From Sulfitobacter sp. (GTDB lineage Bacteria; Pseudomonadota; Alphaproteobacteria; Rhodobacterales; Rhodobacteraceae): a DNA stretch of 46,729 bases. The stretch is taken from positions 1-46,729 of the forward strand of contig JAGXFI010000015.1 of the NCBI GenBank assembly GCA_024637305.1. Direction: 5' to 3'. This document shows, one piece after another, positions 34,734 through 44,344 of this stretch (position 1 is its first letter; the number at the start of each line of letters is the position of its first letter). Made by a program: the position numbers and the translations under genes. The notes under the pieces were generated by a model that was not told the origin of the DNA, searched no databases, and worked only from the letters and a program-made list of their open reading frames with translations.

Positions 34734-35858
34734 ATGTCGCACAATCCCATTCGCCCCTGGCGCAATATTGAACGGCGCAAGTCGCGGCAGATCATGGTGG
34801 GCAATGTCCCCGTCGGAGGCGACGCGCCGATTACCGTGCAGACGATGACCAACACCCTCACGACGGATGTAAAGGCGACGATTGCACAGGTGCAGGCGGC
34901 GGCGGACGCAGGGGCGGACATCGTTCGGATTTCCGTGCCCGACGAGGCGTCCTCGAAGGCGCTGAAACAGATCGTCCCCGAAGTATCCGTTCCGATCGTT
35001 GCAGACATTCATTTCCACTACAAGCGCGGCATCGAAGCAGCGGAAGCGGGGGCGGCCTGCCTGCGGATCAACCCCGGTAATATCGGGGACGAAAAACGGG
35101 TCAAGGAGGTGATAAAGGCGGCGCGCGATCACAACTGCTCGATCCGGATCGGCGTCAATGCCGGCAGTTTGGAGAAACATCTGCTCGATAAATACGGAGA
35201 GCCTTGCCCCGCGGCGATGGTGGAATCCGGTCTCGATCACATCAAGATCCTGCAGGACAATGATTTTCACGCGTTCAAGATCAGCTGCAAGGCATCCGAT
35301 GTCTTCATGGCGGCCGCAGCCTATCAACAACTGGCTGAAGCGACGGATGCGCCGATCCATCTCGGCATCACGGAGGCGGGTGGGCTGATCAGCGGTACGG
35401 TGAAATCCGCCATCGGGATGGGCAATCTGCTTTGGATGGGTATTGGTGACACGATCCGCGTGTCGCTTTCGGCGGACCCGGTCGAAGAGGTCAAGATGGG
35501 GTTCGAGATCCTCAAGTCCCTCGGCCTGCGCCATCGCGGTGTCAACATCATCTCCTGCCCCTCCTGCGCGCGTCAGGGGTTTGACGTGATCAAGACCGTC
35601 GAGGCCCTCGAAAAGCGGCTGGAGCATATCAAGACCCCCATGAGCCTCAGCATCATCGGATGCGTGGTGAATGGTCCGGGTGAGGCGCTGATGACGGATG
35701 TCGGCTTTACCGGCGGGGGGGCAGGTCACGGCATGGTCTATCTGGCAGGCAAACAAAGCCACAAACTCGGCAACGAGGCGATGATCGAACATATCGTCGA
35801 ACAGGTCGAAGCGCATGCCGCCAAAATCGCCGCGCAGGAGGCGCAGGCGGCAGAGTGA
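34734..35858 (+). CDS. ispG: 4-hydroxy-3-methylbut-2-enyl-diphosphate synthase
   Basis: The 374-residue [4Fe-4S] enzyme performs the penultimate step of the MEP isoprenoid pathway. Cluster ligands C275, C278 ([11 protein letters not shown]) and C310 with catalytic/ligand E317 ([11 protein letters not shown]) are present, as is the TIM-barrel N-terminus ([20 protein letters not shown]). The ATG at 34734 has AAGGGA upstream; the in-frame ATG at 34671 would add 21 unrelated residues. Reducing power probably comes from ferredoxin or flavodoxin. Confidence 0.96.
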   Translation: MSHNPIRPWRNIERRKSRQIMVGNVPVGGDAPITVQTMTNTLTTDVKATIAQVQAAADAGADIVRISVPDEASSKALKQIVPEVSVPIVADIHFHYKRGIEAAEAGAACLRINPGNIGDEKRVKEVIKAARDHNCSIRIGVNAGSLEKHLLDKYGEPCPAAMVESGLDHIKILQDNDFHAFKISCKASDVFMAAAAYQQLAEATDAPIHLGITEAGGLISGTVKSAIGMGNLLWMGIGDTIRVSLSADPVEEVKMGFEILKSLGLRHRGVNIISCPSCARQGFDVIKTVEALEKRLEHIKTPMSLSIIGCVVNGPGEALMTDVGFTGGGAGHGMVYLAGKQSHKLGNEAMIEHIVEQVEAHAAKIAAQEAQAAE

Positions 35859-35922
35859 GCCTTGCGCATGCCTATCCGGTGCAGCGCTTTGCGCTCGACA
35901 GCTTTTGGCGGCTTACGTAGAC

Positions 35923-37083
35923 ATGGATATGGCTGCAGCGCGCGACGATAAACCGACATATGCCGAATTCTTCTGCGGCGGTGGCATGGTGCGCGCCGGG
36001 CTTGATAGCGCGTGGGATTGCGTGCTGGCCAACGACATCGACCCGATGAAATGTGCGGTTTATGCACGGAACTGGGGCAAGACCGCGCTGGTCGAAGGCG
36101 ATGTGGCGATGCTTGACCCGGCCCTGTTGCAACGTCCGCTGGACATGTTCTGGGGGTCCAGTCCCTGTCAGGATTTCTCGCTTGCCGGCAAGGGCGCAGG
36201 CCTTGCGGGGGCGCGTAGTGGCGTCTTTACACAATGGGCGGACGTGATTGAGCGCGCGGTGCAAGACGGTTTCGCTCCGCGTATCATCGCCTTCGAGAAT
36301 GTCGCGGGTTTGGTATCACGCGCCAAGGGTGCCGATTTCACCCGTGTCCTGCGCCGCTTGGCGTCGCTTGGCTATGCGCTCGGCGGATTGGAGATCGACG
36401 CCGCGCGGTTCATTCCGCAAAGCCGGCCGCGTCTGTTCGTCATCTGCCTGCGAAACGATCTGCCGCGCGAGGGCCTGACCACCCCGGTGGCAACAGGGCC
36501 ATTTCACAGCAAGCGCCTGCGCGATTATGCGGCGACCGCGCCGCGTGACATTGCGCGCAACTGGGTCTGGTGGGCGCATGAGGCTCCGCCACGGCGCAAC
36601 GTCACGCTGCACCAGATCCTGGACGAAGCGCCCGACACCCCGTTGCTGCCGCAAGCCGAAATCGGACGTTTGCTGGCTATGATGTCGGCACCCAGCCGGG
36701 CGAAACTCGAACAGGCGCGCAAGTCCGGGCAATTGGAAATCGGAACTCTTTACAAACGCGGGCGCCCCGATGCTGTTGGCGCGGTACGCCAGCGTGCCGA
36801 GGTCCGGTTTGACGGGGTTGCGGGCTGTTTGCGCACGCCTGCCGGGGGGTCCTCGCGCCAGACGGTTCTGCTGGTCGAAGGCGACAAGACCCGCGCGCGA
36901 TTGTTGTCCACACGCGAGGTCGCGCGTCTGATGGGGCTGGACGATGCTTTTGCCATGCCCCAGCGCTATAATCAGGCCTACAAGGTCGCAGGCGACGGTG
37001 TCGCTGTCCCGATCGTGCGCTATCTGGACACACAGATTTTCCGCCCTGCGCTGGCGCTTGCAGCCCGCAGAGCCGTCGCTTGA
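35923..37083 (+). CDS. DNA cytosine-5 methyltransferase
   Basis: The ~386-residue protein has the C5-methyltransferase motifs in order: motif I FFCGGGMVRAGL (16-27), motif IV SSPCQDFSL with catalytic C82, motif VI FENVAGL (124-130), motif VIII IPQSRPRLF (164-172), a target-recognition region (~200-330) and motifs IX-X (TREVARLMGL, YKVAGDGVAVPIVRYL). It appears catalytically intact. Start is uncertain (ATG 35923 or 35929; weak GGCGG upstream). AGCGC-TTT-GCGCT (35883-35895) lies just upstream. The stop overlaps a GIY-YIG nuclease gene, suggesting a restriction-modification pair. Target sequence unknown. Confidence 0.92.
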   Translation: MDMAAARDDKPTYAEFFCGGGMVRAGLDSAWDCVLANDIDPMKCAVYARNWGKTALVEGDVAMLDPALLQRPLDMFWGSSPCQDFSLAGKGAGLAGARSGVFTQWADVIERAVQDGFAPRIIAFENVAGLVSRAKGADFTRVLRRLASLGYALGGLEIDAARFIPQSRPRLFVICLRNDLPREGLTTPVATGPFHSKRLRDYAATAPRDIARNWVWWAHEAPPRRNVTLHQILDEAPDTPLLPQAEIGRLLAMMSAPSRAKLEQARKSGQLEIGTLYKRGRPDAVGAVRQRAEVRFDGVAGCLRTPAGGSSRQTVLLVEGDKTRARLLSTREVARLMGLDDAFAMPQRYNQAYKVAGDGVAVPIVRYLDTQIFRPALALAARRAVA

Positions 37084-37619
37084 TCGACGCGCAGGCGTTC
37101 CGCAGCCTCGCGCTGGAGCGGCTGACAAACGCGATCGGCGTCTATGCGCTTTGTGATCTGGACGGACAGCCGATTTATGTCGGCCAGTCTGTTGACGGCA
37201 TTCGCGCGCGGGTGCGGCGGCATCTGACGTCTGCGCGGTCGGACGTGATTGCCAACCGGCAGATTGATGTGTGGGAAATCGCCTATGTCTGGGCGTGGCC
37301 CGTAGACAGCATCGAACAGGTCGCGCCGCTGGAGGCGTCGATCTTCGCGCATTTCGATGCCGAACAGCCGTTGATGAACGGCAAGAGCCTGCTTGCCGAT
37401 ATGTGGGACGTGGCATGGCCGGAAAAGCAGGCGGTGCAGGTCATCGACGAAGCGGAGCGGCGGGTAAGGCTGGCCCCCGCCCAACGGCTGCCCCGGCAGA
37501 TCCAGCAATACAACCTGCTGGTCGACTACATCCTGACGGTCAAGAACGCCCCGCATCTGAAACGGTCACTCGACGCGCATTTCCAGCGTCTCGTGACGTA
37601 TCACAAGACCTTCCTCTAG
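37080..37619 (+). CDS. GIY-YIG nuclease, probable restriction partner of the methyltransferase
   Basis: The 179-residue protein has the GIY-YIG core at its N-terminus: GVY (20-22), YVG (33-35) in PIYVGQS, Arg/His of RVRRHL (R44, H48), metal-binding E85 (PLEASIF) and N100 (PLMNGKS). All catalytic positions look intact. The C-terminal ~75 residues are helical and of unknown role, perhaps DNA recognition. The only plausible start is TTG at 37080, overlapping the methyltransferase stop as TTGA. GIY-YIG type II enzymes such as Eco29kI are known, so restriction is plausible, but the sequence similarity to them is not obvious. Confidence 0.8.
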   Translation: MIDAQAFRSLALERLTNAIGVYALCDLDGQPIYVGQSVDGIRARVRRHLTSARSDVIANRQIDVWEIAYVWAWPVDSIEQVAPLEASIFAHFDAEQPLMNGKSLLADMWDVAWPEKQAVQVIDEAERRVRLAPAQRLPRQIQQYNLLVDYILTVKNAPHLKRSLDAHFQRLVTYHKTFL

Positions 37620-38362
37620 CCGCGTTTTTCGTCCACCAGCGCCCGCATCTGATCATATGGCAGATAGCCGCGCAGCAACTCGTCCTTCATCACGTAAGTC
37701 GGCGTTCCGGTGATTTGCAGCATTTGCGCCAGCGCGCGGGTCGTGGCGATCTCGGCGGTGACTTCGTCCGAATTCATCCGCGCCTCGATGGCCTCCATAT
37801 CCAGATCGAAGGTCGTGGCGAGCCGCTGCAACGCGGGCATCGTGACGTCGCCGCGCATCTCCATCAGCGCATCGCTGACCGACTTGTAGGCATCGTCGCC
37901 GGTAACCTGCTTGACCGCGATGGCAAACCGCGAGGCCAGCACGGAATCTTCGCCCAGAATTGGAAATTCCTTGACGATAAGGCGGATATTGCCGTCGGTT
38001 TCCAGCAGCTTGGCGACCTCGCCATGGGCTTTCTTGCAATATCCACAGCGGTAATCGATGAATTCGACCAGCGTGATATCCCCGTCGACGTTGCCGCCAA
38101 CCCAGGAATAGCCGTCATTAAAAATCTCGTCCGCGTAGCTGCTGACCAGCGTGACATTGGCCTGAGCCTGCTCTTGGGCTTCGCGCGAACGCAAGACGTC
38201 GATCGCTTCCATGATCACCTGCGGGTTGTCCATAAGATAGGCGCGCACCTCTGCACGGAACTGGGCGCGTTCGGCGTCAGTCAGTTCTTTCAGGTCCTGG
38301 CCGGAGGCAGGCATCGCGAGTGTTAGCGACAGAAGGGCAAAGGCAGTAAGACGGGTCAGCAT
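37616..38362 (-). CDS. DsbA-family periplasmic thiol-disulfide oxidoreductase
   Basis: The ~248-residue protein has a signal peptide (MLTRLTAFALLSLTLAMPAS, cleavage near residue 21), an N-terminal helical extension (~25-80), and a thioredoxin fold with C106-GY-C109 and the cis-proline loop TGTPTYVM. The long N-terminal extension is like ScsC/Com1-type DsbA relatives. It probably oxidises or isomerises disulfides in the periplasm. The ATG at 38362 fits the signal peptide. Its stop codon overlaps that of the GIY-YIG gene at the palindromic CTAG (37616-37619). Confidence 0.92.
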   Translation of the reverse strand: MLTRLTAFALLSLTLAMPASGQDLKELTDAERAQFRAEVRAYLMDNPQVIMEAIDVLRSREAQEQAQANVTLVSSYADEIFNDGYSWVGGNVDGDITLVEFIDYRCGYCKKAHGEVAKLLETDGNIRLIVKEFPILGEDSVLASRFAIAVKQVTGDDAYKSVSDALMEMRGDVTMPALQRLATTFDLDMEAIEARMNSDEVTAEIATTRALAQMLQITGTPTYVMKDELLRGYLPYDQMRALVDEKRG

Positions 38363-38450
38363 GAGCAGGCCTTTCGGGGTTGGCCGCGCATGGTTGACGC
38401 AGCGGGTCGAATGGGTTGAAAGCAATTTGCGCGCATCTAGGAGTATACCC

Positions 38451-39605
38451 ATGCAAAATTCAACCCGCTCTGCCGTCGATCCCTTTATTGTGATGGACGT
38501 CCTGCAGGCCGCGATGGCGGCAGAAGCGGCGGGGCGGCATATCATTCACATGGAAGTGGGGCAGCCCGGAACCGGCGCGCCCAAGCAAGCAGCCAAGGCG
38601 CTGACGGCGGCGATGGATTCGGGTCCGCTGGGATATACCGTGGCGCTTGGTCTGCCGGAACTGAGGACGCGGATCGCGAGAATGTATGGCGACTGGTACG
38701 GCGTCGATCTTGACCCCAAGCGCGTGGTCATCACGTCAGGGTCGTCCGCGGGATTCATCCTTGCGTTCACATCGCTCTTTGACAGCGGCGACCGGGTCGG
38801 CATCGGTGCGCCGGGGTATCCCAGCTACCGCCAGATCCTGCGCGCCCTCGGGCTGACGGCTGTTGATTTGCCGAGCGCTGCGCAAAACCGGTATCAGCCG
38901 GTGCCGCAGGATTTTGCGGGTCTTGATCTGGCCGGTCTGCTGGTCGCGTCGCCTGCCAACCCGACAGGCACGATGCTGGACCATGCGGCGATGTCCGCAC
39001 TGATCGACGCCTGTGCGGCGCAGGGCACTTCGTTCATCTCGGATGAAATCTATCACGGCATCGAATATGAAAAGAAAGCCGTCACGGCGCTGGAGATTAC
39101 CGAAGACACCTATGTGATCAACTCGTTTTCCAAGTATTTTTCCATGACCGGATGGCGGGTGGGCTGGATGGTGGTGCCCCCGGCGCATGTCCGCGTGATC
39201 GAGCGTCTGGCCCAGAACATGTTCATTTGCGCACCGCACGCCAGTCAGGTCGCAGCACTAGCGGCGATGGATTGCGATGACGAATTGCAGGCCAATATGG
39301 ATGTCTACCGCGCCAACCGCGCATTGATGCTCGACGGGCTGCCCCGCGCCGGTTTCACGCGCATCGCGCCGCCCGACGGGGCGTTCTACGTCTATGCGGA
39401 CGTAAGCGAGCTGACCGATGACAGCCGCGCGCTGGCCGCCGATATTCTGGATCATGCGGGTGTCGCGGTCACACCGGGTCTCGATTTCGATCCGCTACGC
39501 GGCCACACGACGCTGCGGTTTTCCTACGCGCGCAGCACCCAGGATATCACGGAAGGTTTGGCGCGGCTTGAACGCTACATGCTGGAACGCGGCGCAAAGC
39601 GATGA
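38451..39605 (+). CDS. PLP-dependent aminotransferase, class I/II
   Basis: The ~384-residue fold-type I enzyme has GLPELRTRIARMYGDWYG, VASPANPTGTML, SDEIYHGIEYE and the Schiff-base lysine in NSFSKYFSMTGWRVGW, ending with the arginine that binds the substrate carboxylate (LRFSYARS). AGGAG precedes the ATG at 38451. It is divergent from the dsbA-like gene. The amino-acid substrate cannot be assigned; aspartate- or aromatic-type relatives are most similar by eye. Confidence 0.92.
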   Translation: MQNSTRSAVDPFIVMDVLQAAMAAEAAGRHIIHMEVGQPGTGAPKQAAKALTAAMDSGPLGYTVALGLPELRTRIARMYGDWYGVDLDPKRVVITSGSSAGFILAFTSLFDSGDRVGIGAPGYPSYRQILRALGLTAVDLPSAAQNRYQPVPQDFAGLDLAGLLVASPANPTGTMLDHAAMSALIDACAAQGTSFISDEIYHGIEYEKKAVTALEITEDTYVINSFSKYFSMTGWRVGWMVVPPAHVRVIERLAQNMFICAPHASQVAALAAMDCDDELQANMDVYRANRALMLDGLPRAGFTRIAPPDGAFYVYADVSELTDDSRALAADILDHAGVAVTPGLDFDPLRGHTTLRFSYARSTQDITEGLARLERYMLERGAKR

Positions 39606-39654
39606 TACCTTGCCGTCAAACGCCCCAAGGCGCACACGAGGGCAGAGCGGTGAC

Positions 39655-40869
39655 ATGCAACGATTTTTGATGATGCTGGCCCTGTATGCGGGCCTTTGCA
39701 TGCCTGCCACCGCGCAGGAATTGATGGCGCTCGCGCGGGTGGACCCGGCCTCCAGCCGGATCGAGGACGGCTATTGGGGCCGCACCACGTTGACCTTGCA
39801 CCTCAGCCAAGGCGTGCCGTTCCGCGTTTTCCTGCTGGATGAACCCGCCCGTCTGGTCGTCGATTTCCGCGAGGCGGATTGGACTAGCGTGCAGGCGGCT
39901 GATATTCTGGCAAAGCCGGGGCGGGTCGCATCGCTGCGCTTTGGCGCGTTCCAGCCCGGTTGGTCACGGCTTGTCGCCGATCTGTCCGAGCCGATGCTGC
40001 CGCAGGAGATATCCATGCCGGTCGATCCGAACACCGGTCGCGCCGTGTTGGAGATCACGCTCAAGACCGCCACAGCCGCCGAGTTCGCAACACAGGCCGG
40101 GACGCCGAAAGACCCAAGCTGGACGCGCGCATTGGTCGATCCGGCCCCAACGGCGATGCCGGGGCAGGACCGCTTTACCGTGGTTCTGGACCCCGGTCAC
40201 GGCGGTATCGACCCCGGTGCGGAGCGTGACGGGTTGGCGGAGAAGACCTTGATGCTCGGCTTCGCGCGTGGCCTTGCCGAAACCTTGCGGCGTGCCGGCA
40301 TCGATGTCGTCCTGACCCGCAACGAGGACGTGTTCGTGGCCTTGGAAACCCGCGTGGCGTTGGCGCATCAGGCCGGCGGAGATGTGTTTATTTCCCTGCA
40401 TGCCGATAGCCTTACCCAAGGCAGCGCAAAGGGCGCGACGGTCTATCTGCTGTCCGAAGAAGCCAGCGACGAAGCCACCGAACATCTTGCCGCGCGGCAC
40501 AACCGGTCCGACATTATCGCCGGGGCCGATCTGACGGGATCCGACGATCAGGTGACCTCAATCCTGCTGGACCTCGCGCGGCTGGAGACCGAACCCCGCT
40601 CGACCGCGCTGGCTGGCGCGCTGGTAGAGGAGATGTTCGCCGCAGGGGGGCCGATGAACCGCCGACCCCTCAGACACGCGGGGTTTTCGGTCCTGAAATC
40701 GGCAGACATTCCTTCGGTATTGATCGAACTCGGCTTCGTGAGCTCGGATCGTGACCTGAAGAACCTCCGGGATCCGGTCTGGCGTGCAGGGATGATTGAC
40801 GCGATTTCCGCCGCGATCAAGCGCTGGCGCGACGAGGACGAAGCCCGCAGGCCGCTGATACGCCAATAA
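39655..40869 (+). CDS. N-acetylmuramoyl-L-alanine amidase (AmiC-like, with AMIN domain)
   Basis: The ~404-residue protein has a signal peptide (MQRFLMMLALYAGLCMPATA), an AMIN domain (~25-130), and the zinc-dependent Amidase_3 domain from ~175: VVLDPGHGGIDPGA (first His, near residue 182), the Glu in LAEKTLM, VFISLHADS and the catalytic Glu in VLIELGFVSS. It splits septal peptidoglycan in the periplasm during cell separation. The start at 39655 is required by the signal peptide. It precedes mrcA with a promoter between. Confidence 0.93.
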   Translation: MQRFLMMLALYAGLCMPATAQELMALARVDPASSRIEDGYWGRTTLTLHLSQGVPFRVFLLDEPARLVVDFREADWTSVQAADILAKPGRVASLRFGAFQPGWSRLVADLSEPMLPQEISMPVDPNTGRAVLEITLKTATAAEFATQAGTPKDPSWTRALVDPAPTAMPGQDRFTVVLDPGHGGIDPGAERDGLAEKTLMLGFARGLAETLRRAGIDVVLTRNEDVFVALETRVALAHQAGGDVFISLHADSLTQGSAKGATVYLLSEEASDEATEHLAARHNRSDIIAGADLTGSDDQVTSILLDLARLETEPRSTALAGALVEEMFAAGGPMNRRPLRHAGFSVLKSADIPSVLIELGFVSSDRDLKNLRDPVWRAGMIDAISAAIKRWRDEDEARRPLIRQ

Positions 40870-40898
40870 CCCGTCGGCGGCGTTCCCCTGTTCGTGTT

Positions 40899-40927
40899 TT
40901 GACCCTGCCCGTGCCAGCAGGTATAGT
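40899..40927 (+). promoter_or_regulatory. Sigma-70 promoter of mrcA
   Basis: TTGACC (40899-40904) and TATAGT (40922-40927) are separated by exactly 17 bases. The predicted start site is ~40934, about 33 bases before the GTG start of mrcA. Confidence 0.75.
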
Positions 40928-40966
40928 GTCGGTCAGCAAGAATCCTGAATTGATGTAGGCCCAACG

Positions 40967-43510
40967 GTGTTCCGATTTATTCTGTCTTTCCTTGGGGGTA
41001 TCTTTACGACCCTCACCATGTCGGTTGCGGCGATCGCACTGACGGTCGGAGCCGTGTTCTGGATGTATGGCCGTGACCTGCCCAGCCACGAATCGCTGGC
41101 GCAATATACACCGCCGACGATCAGCCGGATTTATTCCGGTCAGGGCCGTCTGATCGACGAATTTGCCAAGGAACGCCGTCTGTTCGCACCGGCCGAAACG
41201 ATCCCGGATCTGGTCAAACAGGCGTTCATTTCCGCTGAGGACAAGAATTTCTACACCCACTCGGGCTACGATCTGCGCGGTATTGGTGCGGCAGCGGTCG
41301 ACGCGGTCAAATCGCGGGGCCGCGACGTGCGCGGGGCCTCGACGATCACCCAGCAGGTCATGAAGAACTTTCTGCTGTCCGGCGACCGGCAGGCCGAGCG
41401 CAAGATCAAGGAGATCATCCTCGCCTCACGGATCGAGGAAACCCTTTCGAAGGAAAAGATCCTCGAATTGTATATGAACGAGATATTCCTCGGGCAGAAC
41501 TCTTATGGCGTTGCTGCGGCAAGCGAGACATATTTCAACAAGACATTGGGCGAACTGGCCCCTCACGAAGCGGCATTTCTCGCCTCCCTTCCCAAAGCGC
41601 CGTCCGACTATCATCCGGTCCGCCAGAAGGAGCGTCTGCTGGCGCGCCGGAATTTTGTGCTGCGCGAGATGAACGAGAATGGTTATATCGACGACGCGGT
41701 CCATGCCGCCGAGGTCGCGATGCCGCTACGGTCGGTACAGAACGGCGACTTCGAGAGCTTCAAGTTCGACCTGCCGCCGCGCGATTACTTCACCGACGAA
41801 ATCCGCCGGCAGCTCAGCCAGAACTTTGGCGAGGGGGAATTTTTCAGCGGTGGTCTGACCGTCCGTGCGACCATCGACAACGAGATGCAGCCGATTGCCG
41901 CACAGGCTCTCCAGCGCGAGCTTGAGGACTATGACCGCGGTCAGGGCGTCTGGCGCGGTACCGAGTGGAAGATCCCGTCCGAACACCTGAAAACCGAGGA
42001 AAGCTGGCGCGCCGCGCTTGCCGATCTGCGTGTCCCACGTGACATCGCGCTGCAATCCCAATGGTATCCGGCGGTCGTTCTGGAACTGGGCGATCAGGAC
42101 GCGCGTCTGGGGATTGAAAGCGTCGAGGGCGACAACTGGGTGCCTGCAAAAGACGTGCAATGGGCCCGCAAGCAGCTTGCCGATGGCACGCTGGGCCGCA
42201 AGGCGCAGGTCGCCAGCGATCTTCTGGAGGTCGGCGATGTGGTCCTTGTCCGCCGGATGACCGCCGATGCGGACGGCAGCTTTATCCGCTGGACCCTGCG
42301 TCAGGTGCCCGAAGTGCAGGGTGGCTTTGTCGCGATGGACGTCGACACCGGCCGGGTGATCGCCATGCAGGGCGGTTTCAGCTATGAGGCCAGCGTATTC
42401 AACCGCGCGACACAGGCAAAGCGTCAGCCGGGGTCATCGTTCAAACCATTCGTATACGCCTCCGCGCTCGACAGCGGATACACGCCGGCGACCATCATTG
42501 TGGATGCGCCGATCGAAATCGACACGCCGCAGGGCGTCTGGCGGCCCAAGAACGCATCCAACCAATTCTACGGACCAACGCCGCTGCGCACCGGTATCGA
42601 GCAATCGCGCAATCTGATGACGATCCGGCTGGCGCAGGAGGTCGGCATGGACGTTGTGGGTCGCTATGCCGAACGCTTTGGCGTCTACGATTACCTGTCG
42701 CCGGTTCTTGCCAATGCGCTGGGGTCTCAGGAAACCACGTTGTACCAGATGGTCGCGGCCTATGCGATGTTCGCCAACGGCGGCGAACGGGTGCGGCCGA
42801 CGTTGGTGGACCGCGTGCAGGACCGCTATGGCCGCACGGTCTATCGCCATGACCAACGCCTGTGCAACGACTGCAAGTTGGCAAGCCTTCCGACCGGCGA
42901 GGCCCCGCGGGTGATTTCGGATCGCGAGCGGGTGATGGACCCGGTCACGGCCTATCAGCTGACCTCGATGATGCGCGGCGTGGTTGAGCGTGGCACGGCC
43001 TCGGGGGCTGTCAATCTCGGCGTGCCGACGGCGGGCAAGACGGGTACGACCAATGATGCCAAGGACGTCTGGTTCATCGGATTCACCAGCAACATCGTCG
43101 CGGGCTGTTACATCGGCTTTGACCAGCCCCGGACCCTGGGGCGTGGTGCCTATGGTTCGAGCATGTGCGGTCCGGTCTTTCAGCAGTTCATGACGGAAGC
43201 GGTAAAGAAATTCGGCGGCGGTGAATTCACGGTGCCGCAGGCCTGCGAGTTCATCAAGATCGACCGCTTTACCGGCGCACGGTTGTCCGATGAAGCCTCC
43301 GGCCCCAATGTCGTGGCGGAATGTTTCCGCGAGGGCGAGTTCATCGACTTCGGCATCGCGTTCGATGGGGGCTTTGCGATGGGTGCCGATTTGCCGCTGT
43401 TTGAAGAAGTCGGCACGTCGGGCCGGTCTGTGACCACATCGACTGGCAAAAAGGCGGTCGTAGGACCCAAGGCGAGCTTTGGCTCGATCAGTTCTGGCGG
43501 ATTATACTAA
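40967..43510 (+). CDS. mrcA: Penicillin-binding protein 1A (bifunctional transglycosylase/transpeptidase)
   Basis: The 847-residue class A PBP has an N-terminal membrane anchor, the GT51 transglycosylase (ISAEDKNFYTHSGYDLRG, GASTITQQVMKNFLL, KIKEIILASRIEE, MNEIFLGQNSYGV) and the transpeptidase with S490-x-x-K493 (PGSSFKPF), a later SRN and KTGTTNDAKD. It polymerises and crosslinks peptidoglycan. It starts with GTG; no ATG is nearby in frame. Its stop overlaps the stop of a convergent gene by four bases (CTAA). Confidence 0.97.
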   Translation: MFRFILSFLGGIFTTLTMSVAAIALTVGAVFWMYGRDLPSHESLAQYTPPTISRIYSGQGRLIDEFAKERRLFAPAETIPDLVKQAFISAEDKNFYTHSGYDLRGIGAAAVDAVKSRGRDVRGASTITQQVMKNFLLSGDRQAERKIKEIILASRIEETLSKEKILELYMNEIFLGQNSYGVAAASETYFNKTLGELAPHEAAFLASLPKAPSDYHPVRQKERLLARRNFVLREMNENGYIDDAVHAAEVAMPLRSVQNGDFESFKFDLPPRDYFTDEIRRQLSQNFGEGEFFSGGLTVRATIDNEMQPIAAQALQRELEDYDRGQGVWRGTEWKIPSEHLKTEESWRAALADLRVPRDIALQSQWYPAVVLELGDQDARLGIESVEGDNWVPAKDVQWARKQLADGTLGRKAQVASDLLEVGDVVLVRRMTADADGSFIRWTLRQVPEVQGGFVAMDVDTGRVIAMQGGFSYEASVFNRATQAKRQPGSSFKPFVYASALDSGYTPATIIVDAPIEIDTPQGVWRPKNASNQFYGPTPLRTGIEQSRNLMTIRLAQEVGMDVVGRYAERFGVYDYLSPVLANALGSQETTLYQMVAAYAMFANGGERVRPTLVDRVQDRYGRTVYRHDQRLCNDCKLASLPTGEAPRVISDRERVMDPVTAYQLTSMMRGVVERGTASGAVNLGVPTAGKTGTTNDAKDVWFIGFTSNIVAGCYIGFDQPRTLGRGAYGSSMCGPVFQQFMTEAVKKFGGGEFTVPQACEFIKIDRFTGARLSDEASGPNVVAECFREGEFIDFGIAFDGGFAMGADLPLFEEVGTSGRSVTTSTGKKAVVGPKASFGSISSGGLY

Positions 43511-44205
43511 CCCAGAATTTTCGGCAGGCCAAGCGGGGTCAGATAATCACCGGCCAGCCCGTCCTCGATCCGTGCAAGGTCGTCGTCGAAATACCTGAAA
43601 TCACGGAGATCGCGCGCCTTTGTGAGGCGTTTCTCCGCATTGCCCTGATCATCCACGTAGCGCACGAATTTGAGCGCGCTTCTCTCGACCGCGCGGGTGA
43701 GGCACATGGGGTTGATCGCTTCGTCTCCGCCGGTCAGGAATGTCAAAACTCCCGCAAGCGTTGCCTCTGTATCGGAATAAAGCGTGCCGTAGGCCACGCG
43801 ATGTACGGGCCAGTCAATCTTCGCAGCACGGTCCAGACACCATTTGTCCGTGAAAGCTTTCCAATAGGCGAGCGCCACGGGAAGAAACGCCTGCCAGCTT
43901 TCCTGATCATCGCTGAGTTGTCCGTGATGGACGCGAAATTCGAAATAGGACTGCGCAGCCTCCAGTGGATGCCGGTATTGCACGAGGTATTGTGTATCCG
44001 GCCTGACGCGGATGTCGGGTGTCTGGTGGAGCAGGCCAAAGTCATGATCCTTGATGTAGTTTGCCTGCGCCATCTCTGCGTCCGTATCCGTGTGAACGGA
44101 GCCGAACACCATTCTGTCCCCGAGATAGTTTTGGCACATGACGCGCAGGAAACGGTGACCCGACCGCGGGTAGCATGGGTTCACGGTGCGGATCAGGTTG
44201 GACAT
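43507..44205 (-). CDS. Sulfotransferase domain protein
   Basis: The 232-residue protein has NPCYPRSGHRFLRVM at residues ~9-23, a typical PAPS 5'-phosphosulfate-binding loop, and LVQYRHPLEAAQSYFEFR around residue 75, the 3'-phosphate-binding strand-helix. It probably transfers sulfate from PAPS to a carbohydrate or other surface acceptor. This is the second sulfotransferase-like gene of the window and is clearer than the first. It is convergent with mrcA and divergent from prfB. Confidence 0.82.
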   Translation of the reverse strand: MSNLIRTVNPCYPRSGHRFLRVMCQNYLGDRMVFGSVHTDTDAEMAQANYIKDHDFGLLHQTPDIRVRPDTQYLVQYRHPLEAAQSYFEFRVHHGQLSDDQESWQAFLPVALAYWKAFTDKWCLDRAAKIDWPVHRVAYGTLYSDTEATLAGVLTFLTGGDEAINPMCLTRAVERSALKFVRYVDDQGNAEKRLTKARDLRDFRYFDDDLARIEDGLAGDYLTPLGLPKILG

Positions 44206-44344
44206 ATCCGGGCGATACTAATCTGACAGCACTTAGTCAATGGAACGCGCCGTGGCGTTTCGGCTCGTTGCTTGCGGCGGGATTGCGGTCGCGGTATGAG
44301 CGGACCTGCGCGGCTCCGGCGCGTGAACGGCGAAGGAAGAACGA

